Under the pieces are notes generated by a model. That model had not been told where the DNA came from and searched no databases. It saw only the letters and a list, made by a program, of their open reading frames with translations. Both the position numbers and the translations under genes were made by a program. Positions 26,378-34,150 of a DNA stretch of 64,000 nt are shown here, in pieces. The DNA is from Martinezella tropici (GTDB lineage Bacteria; Pseudomonadota; Alphaproteobacteria; Rhizobiales; Rhizobiaceae), in the NCBI RefSeq assembly GCF_008370325.1, contig NZ_VNIP01000008.1, forward strand, positions 62,001-126,000, in the 5' to 3' direction. How positions within the stretch are numbered: the first letter of the stretch is position 1; each line of letters starts with the position of its first letter.

Positions 26378-26725
26378 TCAGCCATCGGCCTCGAGGGAGA
26401 TAAAGGGGCGAAAGAATCCAGTCGGCTGCAGGATCGAACTGGTGATATTGGCAATGATCGGGCCTGACGTCTCGCTCCTTGCCAGAGCCTCCTTCCAGGC
26501 CGGATCAGCCACGAATTCCGCCCATTTCCGCTGGCGCTCCTCTAGCGATTGCCATTCAAGTAAATAGATGAGGTCGTTGCTGGACGGCCCGATCATCGTC
26601 GTCCAGAAACCGAGGGGGCGGATGTCGAGCCGGTTCCAGATCGCCAGTGTCGCCGTTTCGAAACGCTCCTGGAGCGCTGGCAGCTTGCCGGGCAAGCAAG
26701 TATAGATGCGCATTTCATGGATCAT
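26378..26725 (-). CDS. NIPSNAP-family protein
   Basis: A 115-residue protein with the dimeric alpha/beta-barrel NIPSNAP pattern: MIHEMRIYTCLPGKLPALQERF at the N-terminus, then 'GFWTTMIGPSSNDLIYLLEW' and 'WKEALARSE' (the segments are non-contiguous). Bacterial members are small, poorly characterised cytoplasmic proteins, sometimes next to catabolic enzymes. AGGAGGAT lies just before the ATG. No partner is evident. Confidence 0.85.
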   Translation of the reverse strand: MIHEMRIYTCLPGKLPALQERFETATLAIWNRLDIRPLGFWTTMIGPSSNDLIYLLEWQSLEERQRKWAEFVADPAWKEALARSETSGPIIANITSSILQPTGFFRPFISLEADG

Positions 26726-27264
26726 GAAAAATCCTCCTTAAGTGAATTCACAAGCGGCCGAGCCTGTCCCTGAGAGTCGGATTTAAAAATAGTTGAGCGA
26801 TAACAGCGGGTTGTGATTCTTTCTGGTGCTGCCTCAAAATGGGGTTCGACGATCTGGGCTACTATTGCTCGATTTGAGCATAACTGAAATGCGCTTCATT
26901 TTTCAAGTGATTTGACCTACCGGGAATGGGCATTGATCGATCACCTGATCCCACCGGCACGCAGTGGCGGAGGATAGAGGACAAATCGCAAGGGCTCTGT
27001 CGGTGCCGCCTCTTTCTTCATCTTCCAATCGGTTCAAGATTTGCGCGTCTGTCGGGGCTTGACGAAAACAAGCCAGGCATTAATTTAAACGGAGGCGCCT
27101 CCGTTTATTGGTGGCGTCCTACGTCTAATTCCGATGAGCCGGCTATTGTGAGGACATGCTGGCGATTCGTCTTCCTGAAAAATCATAGAGCAACCGATAG
27201 ACCGACGAACAGACGCTACTAGTTTTCGTAGGTCTCATTTTCGTGACGATGGCAGGAGCTTATC
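26726..27264. other. Divergent intergenic region before the xdh-type operon
   Basis: About 540 bases without a convincing gene; a 98-codon frame at 26926 has no ribosome binding site. It contains a GCTC-N5-GAGC mini-hairpin near 26870 and the perfect palindrome at 27086-27107, and presumably the promoters of both flanking units. Confidence 0.5.
27086..27107. promoter_or_regulatory. Perfect 22-base palindrome upstream of the Mo-hydroxylase operon
   Basis: Arm TAAACGGAGGC is followed directly by its exact reverse complement, with no spacer. It lies 158 bases upstream of the first operon gene. A continuous dyad of this length is what a dimeric repressor or activator binds; the binding protein is not identifiable in the window. 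Confidence 0.55.
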
Positions 27265-27738
27265 ATGACACGAACGATCCATATCGCGCTTGACATCAAT
27301 GGACAGCGCCGTGAGCTCGATCTCGAGCCGCGCGTCACCCTGCTCGATGCACTGCGTGAACATCTCTCGCTCACAGGCACTAAGAAGGGCTGTGATCAAG
27401 GCCAGTGCGGCGCCTGTACCTGTCATGTCGACGGCAAGCGCGTGCTCTCCTGTCTGACGCTGGCTGCGCAGGTCGAGGGCCGCGAGATTACGACGATCGA
27501 GGGCCTGGCCGCAGACACCGGCGATCTGCATCCGGTGCAGGCCGCCTTCATCGAACACGACGCCTTCCAATGCGGCTATTGCACGCCCGGCCAGATCATG
27601 TCGGCGGTCGCCTGCATTCAAGAGGGACATGCCGGCTCGGATGCAGAAATCCGCGAATATATGTCCGGCAATCTCTGTCGGTGCGGAGCCTATAACAGCA
27701 TCGTTGCGGCGGTGCGCCAGGCAGCGGAGGTGGCATGA
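27265..27738 (+). CDS. 2Fe-2S subunit of cytosolic aldehyde/xanthine dehydrogenase
   Basis: A 157-residue two-cluster protein: GCDQGQCGACTCHVDG with a following Cys for the plant-type cluster, and CGYCTPGQ plus CRCGAYNSI for the second. The Tat signal of E. coli PaoA (YagT) is absent, so the enzyme should stay in the cytoplasm. It is the first gene of a three-gene operon with four-base overlaps. AGGAG precedes the ATG. Electrons pass from the Mo subunit through these clusters to the FAD subunit. Confidence 0.93.
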   Translation: MTRTIHIALDINGQRRELDLEPRVTLLDALREHLSLTGTKKGCDQGQCGACTCHVDGKRVLSCLTLAAQVEGREITTIEGLAADTGDLHPVQAAFIEHDAFQCGYCTPGQIMSAVACIQEGHAGSDAEIREYMSGNLCRCGAYNSIVAAVRQAAEVA

Positions 27739-28721
27739 TGCGAGATTTTTCCTATCTGCGCGCCACATCTGCAGCCGAAGCCGGTCAGGCGGCGCAGCAG
27801 GCCGGTGCGATGATCCTCGCCGGCGGCACGACGCTGCTCGATCTCGCCAAATGCGGGGTGAGCGAGCCGGACTTGGTAATCGACATCACCCATCTTTCCG
27901 GCATGAGCGGCATAGCGGTCGATACGGCCAGTGCCAGGATCGGCGCGCTTGCCAGAATGAGCGAGGTCGCCGACCACGAAGATATCCGCGCGGCATTCCC
28001 GGCTGTTTCGGAATCGCTGGCATTGGCTGCGTCCGCCCAGCTTCGCAACATGGCGACGATCGGCGGTAATCTCCTGCAACGGACGCGCTGTCCCTACTTC
28101 CGCGATCCGGGTACCTTTTCCGCTTGCAACAAGCGCAATCCCGGTTCCGGCTGCGCGGCGATCGGCGGCATCACGCGCAATCACGCCGTGCTTGGGACGA
28201 GCGCGTCATGCATCGCCTCCTATCCCGGTGATTTGGCGGTCGCTCTGGTCGCATTCGACGCCGTGGTGGAGACGGATAGCCGCAAGGTCACCGTCGACGA
28301 TTTCTTCCTCGTTCCTGGCGACGCGCCGGACAAGGAAACCGTCCTGCAACGCGGCGAGATCATTACCGCCATCACTATCCCCGCTTCCGCCGCTGCCAGG
28401 AATTCCACCTACATCAAGGTCCGCGACCGGCAGTCCTATGAATTCGCCGCGGCAAGCGCCGCCGTTGGCCTGGAGCTTAAAGCTGATGGCAGGACCGTGC
28501 GCGATATTCGCGTGGCAATCGGCGGCGTCGCCACCAGGCCCTGGCGGGCACGGGCCGTCGAGCAAGCGCTCGTCGGCAAAGCTCTTGATGCTGAACTCGT
28601 GGAGAAGGCCAGCCGTCTCGCGATGGAGGGTGCCGTCGCGCATGGCGGCAACCATTACAAGATCGAACTCGCGCCGCGCGTCATCGCCCGCGCCATTCTG
28701 AAGATGGGAGGTCTTGCATGA
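27735..28721 (+). CDS. FAD subunit with extra 4Fe-4S site (PaoB/YagS-like)
   Basis: A 328-residue FAD-binding subunit of the CO-dehydrogenase/xanthine-oxidase class. FAD motifs are ILAGGTTLLDL and ATIGGNLLQ. Between about residues 119 and 159 lies an insertion with four cysteines (C119, C131, C140, C159: RCPYFRD, ACNKRNPGSGC, TSASC), the pattern that binds an additional 4Fe-4S cluster in PaoB. It overlaps both neighbours by four bases. This points to a PaoABC-like aldehyde oxidoreductase rather than a classical xanthine dehydrogenase. Confidence 0.93.
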   Translation: MMRDFSYLRATSAAEAGQAAQQAGAMILAGGTTLLDLAKCGVSEPDLVIDITHLSGMSGIAVDTASARIGALARMSEVADHEDIRAAFPAVSESLALAASAQLRNMATIGGNLLQRTRCPYFRDPGTFSACNKRNPGSGCAAIGGITRNHAVLGTSASCIASYPGDLAVALVAFDAVVETDSRKVTVDDFFLVPGDAPDKETVLQRGEIITAITIPASAAARNSTYIKVRDRQSYEFAAASAAVGLELKADGRTVRDIRVAIGGVATRPWRARAVEQALVGKALDAELVEKASRLAMEGAVAHGGNHYKIELAPRVIARAILKMGGLA

Positions 28722-31006
28722 CCATGATGGAACCCCGCAAACATGGCGATGCTTCCGACGGTACGGTTGGGGGTCGTCAGTCGCGCTTCGAAGGTAAGAT
28801 GAAGGTGACGGGCACGGCGACCTATGCCCTGGAATATCCGGTCGAAAACCTCGCTTATGCCGTCCTCATCCAGAGCACGATTCCGGCTGGCCGCGTTATC
28901 AAGGTCGATGCTTCGGCAGCACTTGCGATCCCGGGCGTGCTGCTGGTGCTGACACCAGAGGACGATCTCGGTCTCAAGCTTGCCGGTGACTGGGGCGGCA
29001 ACAAGCCCGCCGACGGCCCGTATTATCCGCTGCCGCGCGAGGTGCAGTTTAACGGCCAGTCGATTGCCGCCGTCATTGCCGAAAGCCGGGAATTGGCGAC
29101 GGAGGCCGCCAGGCTGGTGCGTATCACCTATGAAGAGAGTAAGCACGTCGCCGATCTCAACGATCCGAATGCGGGCGAAGGCAAGCTCATGGAGCCGCTT
29201 TCGGTTGCCTGGGGTAATGCCGAGGCTGCACTTGCCGCTTCTCCGGTGCGGATCGAAGCGGAATATTCCACTCCGCGCGAATATCACGTGGCGATGGAGC
29301 CGCACGGGCTGACCGCGAAATGGGACGGTGACCAGCTGACCATCTGGGAGCCGAGCCAGTGGTCGCATGGCATGGCGCGCATGTATTCCGAATGGTTCGA
29401 CATGCCCTATGAGAATGTCCGGATCATCTCGCCTTTCATCGGTGGCGGCTTCGGTTCAAAAGGACAGCCGCTCGCCTATGGCGCGGTTGCGATCGCGGCG
29501 GCCAGAAAGCTCGGCCGGCCGGTCAAGCTCGCAGTCACCCGGCCGCAGAATTTCACCAGCTATGGCGGGCGTGCTGCAACCCGACAGAAGATCGCGCTTG
29601 GCGCGACGGAGGATGGCATCCTGCAGGCGATCGTCCATCGCGGCGCCAGCGAAACCTCGCTCGATGCGGATTGGCCGGAACAGACGGGAGCGGCAACGTC
29701 GATCCTCTACAGGGTCGAGAACTTCTCCTCGCAGCATCGCGTCGTGCCGGTCAACAGCGTGACGCCCGGTGCCCTGCGTGGTCCCGGCAAGAATCCGAGC
29801 GCCTATGGCATCGAATGCGCCGTCGAGGAACTGGCCTACAAGCTCGGCATGGACCCGCTCGAGCTCAGGCTGAAGAACTATGCCGATCACGACTATCAGT
29901 CCGGCAAACCGTGGTCGACACGCCGGCTGCGCGAGGCGCTGACCGAAGGTGCGGAAGCCTTCGGCTGGTCGCGGCGCAGCCACGCGCCGCGCTCGATGCG
30001 CGACGGCAAGACGCTGATCGGCTGGGGCATCGGCTGCGGCACGTTCCCGGTCATCCGCGCGCCGAGCGAGGCGATGATCCGCATTCTCGCAAACGGCCGG
30101 ATCGAGGTCATCAGCGGTGCCATCGACATGGGGCAGGGGACCTATACGATCCTTGCCCAGAGTGCCGCAGAAGTCTTCGGCGTTCCGGTCGATCAGGTCG
30201 ATGTCCATCTCGGTGATTCTCGCCTGCCGGGCTCGGCGATCGCCGGCGGTTCGATGCTGGCCGGATCGATCATGGGGGCCGTCCACAAGGCTGCGGTCGC
30301 AGCACGCGACGAACTCATCGGCCTTGCGCTCAGCGATGCGAACTCGCCGTTCCGCGAGACGGGTGCGAATACGCTGAACTTCGCCGGGGGTCGCATAGCG
30401 GCACCCCGTGGCGAAACGCCGTCGCTGACTCTGGCCGAGCTGATGTCCGCGCTCAAGCGCGGGGAGATCGAAGTCCGGCGCAATACCCTGCCTGATGGTG
30501 CGAACGCACAGGAGCAGCTCCAGGCCTGGACCACTATGGCCAGGGTCCAGGGGCCGACCATGGGCGATTATTCGATGCACAGCTGGTGCGCCCATTTCGC
30601 CGAAGTGCGGATCGACGAGGATTTCGGCACGGTGCGTGTCTCCCGCATGGTTTCCGCCTTCGATTGCGGCCGCCTCTATAATCCCAGGCTGGTCGAAAGC
30701 CAGTGGCGCGGCGGCATCATCATGGGCATCGGCCAGGCGCTTCTCGAAGAGGGGTTGGTCGATCCCCGCAACGGGCGAACCGTCAACAACAATGTCGGCG
30801 ACTACCTCGTGCCGACGAATTCCGACATTCCGGATATCCAGGTGATCTCCGTCGGCGTGCCGGATTTCAATGCCTCGGCGCTCGGCGGCAAGGGTGTCGG
30901 CGAAGTCGGCATCGTCGGCGTGGCGCCGGCGATCGCCAACGCCGTATTCCACGCGACCGGCAAGCGTATTCGCGACCTGCCGATCACCTTGGAAAAGCTG
31001 CTGTAG
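28718..31006 (+). CDS. Molybdopterin subunit, PaoC/YagR-like aldehyde oxidoreductase
   Basis: A 762-residue large subunit without a signal peptide. It shows the substrate/Mo-cofactor blocks SPFIGGGFGSKGQ, PGALRGPGKNPSAYGIE and the C-terminal 'GGKGVGEVGIVGVAPAIANA' with the catalytic Glu. The pattern fits cytosolic aldehyde oxidoreductases of the PaoC family, which oxidise broad aldehydes to acids. No XdhC- or MocA-type maturation gene is next to it. Its start overlaps the FAD gene by four bases. Confidence 0.92.
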   Translation: MTMMEPRKHGDASDGTVGGRQSRFEGKMKVTGTATYALEYPVENLAYAVLIQSTIPAGRVIKVDASAALAIPGVLLVLTPEDDLGLKLAGDWGGNKPADGPYYPLPREVQFNGQSIAAVIAESRELATEAARLVRITYEESKHVADLNDPNAGEGKLMEPLSVAWGNAEAALAASPVRIEAEYSTPREYHVAMEPHGLTAKWDGDQLTIWEPSQWSHGMARMYSEWFDMPYENVRIISPFIGGGFGSKGQPLAYGAVAIAAARKLGRPVKLAVTRPQNFTSYGGRAATRQKIALGATEDGILQAIVHRGASETSLDADWPEQTGAATSILYRVENFSSQHRVVPVNSVTPGALRGPGKNPSAYGIECAVEELAYKLGMDPLELRLKNYADHDYQSGKPWSTRRLREALTEGAEAFGWSRRSHAPRSMRDGKTLIGWGIGCGTFPVIRAPSEAMIRILANGRIEVISGAIDMGQGTYTILAQSAAEVFGVPVDQVDVHLGDSRLPGSAIAGGSMLAGSIMGAVHKAAVAARDELIGLALSDANSPFRETGANTLNFAGGRIAAPRGETPSLTLAELMSALKRGEIEVRRNTLPDGANAQEQLQAWTTMARVQGPTMGDYSMHSWCAHFAEVRIDEDFGTVRVSRMVSAFDCGRLYNPRLVESQWRGGIIMGIGQALLEEGLVDPRNGRTVNNNVGDYLVPTNSDIPDIQVISVGVPDFNASALGGKGVGEVGIVGVAPAIANAVFHATGKRIRDLPITLEKLL

Positions 31007-31020
31007 AGCTGTTTGGTTCG

Positions 31021-31040
31021 AGCCGCATCGACGTGCGGCT
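31021..31040 (+). terminator. Hairpin after the Mo-hydroxylase operon
   Basis: AGCCGCA, loop TCGACG, TGCGGCT, then TGATCTTTC. It is a 7-bp stem located 15 bases after the stop, between convergent units. Confidence 0.5.
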
Positions 31041-31082
31041 TGATCTTTCACTGGGCCGGCGATCGGTCGGCTCACGTGTAGA

Positions 31083-32114
31083 TCACGCCTTGCTGCGGCT
31101 GATCCCATAGGTAAGTGCAAGCGCACCAACGAGAACGGCGCCCTTGATGAAATCCTGCGTGTAATAGGGTGCGTTCAGCATCGTCAGCCCGTTCAGAAGC
31201 ACGCCGACGAAGACGGCACCGATCGTTGTGCCGAGAACGTTGGGACGACGCAGTCCAAGCACGGCAAAGCCGATGAGCGAGGCGGCCACGGAATCCATTA
31301 GCAGCGAGGCGCCGGAGGAGACGTCGCCACGGCCAACGCGCGCTGTGACGATGATGCCGCCAAGCGAGGCTAGAGTGCCCGAAAGCACATAGGCAAAGGT
31401 TTTCAGGCGGGCGATATTGGCGCCGGCGAGCCTGGTCGCGGCTTCATTGCCGCCGGTCGCATAGAGAAGGCGGCCAAGACGTGTGCGCTCGGTGAGGACA
31501 TAGAGCACGAAGGCGACGATCAGCATGAGAATGACGGGGAAAGGGATGGTGCCGAACACGCTCGATCGTCCGATCGCCAGGAAGGCGGGGTCGACCTTGC
31601 CCGCTGCCGTCGTGCCATCGGGAAGGATGAGGCCCACCGAGATCGAGCGCCCGGCCGTCGGGATCAGCTGCAGCCCGGTCAAAAGAAACATGGTTGCGAG
31701 CGTGGCAAGTAGATCCGGTACTTTCAGCCGGACGATCAGCAAAGCATTGACGAGGCCGACGATCGCGCCGAAGACAAGAACCAGGGGCACTGTCTCATAG
31801 GCGTTGAGATTGAGCACGATCATGGCATAGCTCGCCGCCATGACGCTCGAGGCGGCGACCGCGCCGACGGATAGATCGAAACCGCCGATGGCGAGCGTCA
31901 CGGTAACGCCCGCGCCGATGATGGCGACGACCGAAACCGCCTGCAGTATGCTCATCAGATTGTTGACGTTGATGAAGGCCGGCTGGGCGATGCTGAAGAT
32001 GATGACGAGGGCAAGGAGGAGGAAAAATACCGCTCCCCGCCGTATGAATTCACGTGGCGATATCGCGCCGTCTACTGCCTTCCGCTCGGGGATCTGGACG
32101 GTTCCTTCACTCAT
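31083..32114 (-). CDS. CUT2/ribose-type ABC transporter permease
   Basis: A 343-residue RbsC-like membrane protein with eight to ten hydrophobic helices and family blocks 'NLMSILQAVSVVAIIGAGVTV', 'IGGFDLSVGAVAA' and 'GRGDVSSGASLLMDSVAASLIGFAVLG' (quoted from one ORF). It forms the inner-membrane pore of a sugar or small-polyol importer. Its start overlaps the ATPase stop by one base (TGATG), so the two are translationally coupled. No periplasmic binding protein gene follows or precedes, which is unusual for this class. Confidence 0.9.
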   Translation of the reverse strand: MSEGTVQIPERKAVDGAISPREFIRRGAVFFLLLALVIIFSIAQPAFINVNNLMSILQAVSVVAIIGAGVTVTLAIGGFDLSVGAVAASSVMAASYAMIVLNLNAYETVPLVLVFGAIVGLVNALLIVRLKVPDLLATLATMFLLTGLQLIPTAGRSISVGLILPDGTTAAGKVDPAFLAIGRSSVFGTIPFPVILMLIVAFVLYVLTERTRLGRLLYATGGNEAATRLAGANIARLKTFAYVLSGTLASLGGIIVTARVGRGDVSSGASLLMDSVAASLIGFAVLGLRRPNVLGTTIGAVFVGVLLNGLTMLNAPYYTQDFIKGAVLVGALALTYGISRSKA

Positions 32115-33595
32115 CAGGCATATTCCTCGTTCTGCCGATCGCCGGCACTCGCGTGAGCGACATCTTTCAGTGTGTGGTGCTCCATCAGCAGCACCCGGTC
32201 GGCGACTTCGAGCGCCTCTTCCGGATCGGATGTGGCAATCAGGGTGGCGCGATCGCTATGGGCGCGGATGGCGGCGATAATGTCCTGGCGAGCGCCGACA
32301 TCGACACCCTGGAAGGGTTCGTCGAGCAGCAGCAGGCGGCTCGGCTCCGCCTCCCAGCGTGCGAGCACGACCTTTTGCTGATTGCCACCGGAAAGCGACC
32401 AGACGGATGCGTCTGGACCAGACGCCTTGATGCCGAGGCGCCGAATGGCCTTTTTTCCTTCACGGGTCTCTCGCCCCGAAAACAGGAAGCCCGATGGATA
32501 CCATTGCTTCAGGTGCGGCAGGCTGATCGTGGAGGCGATGCTTTCGCCCGGCCAGTCCAGCGGCATGAGCGAGGAGCGATGCCGGTCGGCGGCGGCCATG
32601 ACGACACCGCTCGCGATCGCCTCCGCGGGCGAGGCGGGCTCAAAGGGGGCGCCATCGAGCAGAGTGTTGCCGGCTGCGAAGCGTTCGAGGCCGAAAAGGG
32701 CCGAGAGAAGCCGGCTCTTGCCCGCGCCGAGAACGCCGGTAATCGCCACGACCTCGCCGGCATGGAGTTTGAGGTCGATCGGCGGGCTGCCGGCAAGCAG
32801 CCGCACGCCCTGAAGCTCCAGCAACGTCCGGTCGAACCGTTCGCGGCGATGCGGACGGGCGGCCGTCATCGATCGTCCGATCATGGTTTCGATGGCAGCG
32901 TCGAAATCAATGGGGTGGGTGAAGGCACCGACATTGCGGCCGCCGCGCAGGATCTCGACGCGATCGGCGAGCGCGTCGAGATCCGCGGTTCGATGCGAGA
33001 TATAGAGAATGCCGAGGCCGCGCGTTTTCAGCCGACGGACGATATCGTAAAGGCGGCCCGTCTCGCGCGCGGAAAGGCTTGCCGTCGGCTCGTCTAGGAT
33101 CAGAAGCTGTGCCTTGTTCGAGAGGGCTCGGGCAATGGCAATCATCTGCCGGTCCGCCGTGCCGAGGTCGCCGAAATCTCGATCGAGCGGCAGGTCGAAA
33201 CCAGCTTCCGACAGGATGGCTTCAGCTTTTCGCCGCACCGAGCGCTTGGACAGGAAGAAGGGCTGTCGCCCATCGACGAATTGATTGAGCAGAAGGGCGT
33301 CTGCCACCGAAAGGCCCGCCACGCCGACGACGTCGGTGGATTGGTGTACGGTAACGATGCCTTGGGTTACGGCCTCGGCTGGACTGTCGGCGTTATAATT
33401 ATTGCCGTTCCACAAGATCCTGCCTGAATCGGCGCGGTGAATGCCAGATAGGATCTTCACCAAAGTCGATTTTCCAGCGCCGTTGGCTCCCATCAGCGCG
33501 ACGACTTCGCCGTGGTCGATGGTCAGCGACGCACCCGCCAAGGCCTGTGTCGAGCCGAAGGCAAGGGAGAGATTTTGGATATCCAGCAAGGGCAT
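32114..33595 (-). CDS. CUT2/ribose-type ABC transporter ATPase (two NBDs)
   Basis: A fused double ATPase of about 493 residues, as in RbsA/XylG. The first domain has Walker A GANGAGKST, and DEPTASL as Walker B. The second domain has the degenerate P-loop GVLGAGKSR, signature WSLSGGNQQKV and DEPFQGVDVG. This asymmetry is normal in the family. ATG 33595 starts the conserved LLDIQNLSLAFG segment; TTG 33646 and GTG 33625 are possible longer starts. A 20-base palindrome lies 78 bases upstream. Confidence 0.9.
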   Translation of the reverse strand: MPLLDIQNLSLAFGSTQALAGASLTIDHGEVVALMGANGAGKSTLVKILSGIHRADSGRILWNGNNYNADSPAEAVTQGIVTVHQSTDVVGVAGLSVADALLLNQFVDGRQPFFLSKRSVRRKAEAILSEAGFDLPLDRDFGDLGTADRQMIAIARALSNKAQLLILDEPTASLSARETGRLYDIVRRLKTRGLGILYISHRTADLDALADRVEILRGGRNVGAFTHPIDFDAAIETMIGRSMTAARPHRRERFDRTLLELQGVRLLAGSPPIDLKLHAGEVVAITGVLGAGKSRLLSALFGLERFAAGNTLLDGAPFEPASPAEAIASGVVMAAADRHRSSLMPLDWPGESIASTISLPHLKQWYPSGFLFSGRETREGKKAIRRLGIKASGPDASVWSLSGGNQQKVVLARWEAEPSRLLLLDEPFQGVDVGARQDIIAAIRAHSDRATLIATSDPEEALEVADRVLLMEHHTLKDVAHASAGDRQNEEYA

Positions 33596-33672
33596 GCGTG
33601 CAGGCTCGATGATTGTCTGCGACACTCGTAAGCCACTGCCGCCCAATCACAAGGATCGGCCTTGCTTTGTTG

Positions 33673-33692
33673 ATTTATTCTATAGAATAAAT
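33673..33692. promoter_or_regulatory. Perfect 20-base AT-rich palindrome upstream of the ABC operon
   Basis: ATTTATTCTATAGAATAAAT is its own reverse complement. It lies 78 bases before the ATPase start in a distinctly AT-rich stretch, and so is a good operator candidate. The regulator is not next to it. The FCD GntR protein at the window start is about 33 kb away, and no link can be claimed. Confidence 0.6.
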
Positions 33693-33930
33693 TTTCATTC
33701 GGTTTTGTTTAGCTTTTATTCGCGATGCCAGTCGTTTGGCGGCGGGATCAATCAGGCGATATGTCGTCCTGTAGCGCGTGAGTTTAATTTGTCCGAAATG
33801 CCAAGAGAGCTGAAAAACTCTTTCTTTAGTCTACTAATTTTATAAACAATATAAAGGCTCCGATATCGCGGATTTCCGCAATCGTGACGGTATTCGTTTC
33901 GCCGTTCGGATATATGCGCCAGGAGTCTTT

Positions 33931-34071
33931 ATGGACACAGTTCTTTATCTTGCAACCCGGCCGAGCTTCGCCACAAGCCGACACATCTGGCCGATCCTGC
34001 ACCATGTCCTGGCCGGCCTCATGGTGCTCTTTTCCTTCTTGTTATTGCTGCACGCTCTTTGCGGTGCCTGA
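33931..34071 (+). CDS. 46-residue single-span membrane protein
   Basis: ATG at 33931 follows AGGAG with five-base spacing. The peptide starts MDTVLYLATRPSFATSRHIW and ends in a hydrophobic helix (HVLAGLMVLFSFLLLLHALC) before a GA terminus. It is closed by a strong bidirectional terminator 43 bases later, so it forms its own transcription unit. The family is not recognised. A frame-shifted 70-codon open frame over the same bases has worse start context. Confidence 0.6.
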   Translation: MDTVLYLATRPSFATSRHIWPILHHVLAGLMVLFSFLLLLHALCGA

Positions 34072-34113
34072 ACGCGCGTCGAGCAAGGCCTCCTAAGGCA
34101 AGCGGAAAAAGAG

Positions 34114-34143
34114 CCCGGCCCGCAACAGCGCAGGCCGGGTTTT
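34114..34143. terminator. Bidirectional intrinsic terminator
   Basis: CCCGGCC (34114-34120) and GGCCGGG (34133-34139) form the stem. TTTT follows on the plus strand and CTCTTTTT on the minus strand. It serves both the 46-residue gene and the convergent MFS gene. Confidence 0.75.
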
Positions 34144-34150
34144 CGAGCGA

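Noticed and set aside
26926..27222. 98-codon ORF upstream of the Mo-hydroxylase operon
   Set aside because: It has no ribosome binding site and would translate through the perfect palindrome; no family resemblance.
29456..31129. 557-codon open frame on the minus strand
   Set aside because: It is antisense to the PaoC-like gene and is explained by high third-position GC there.
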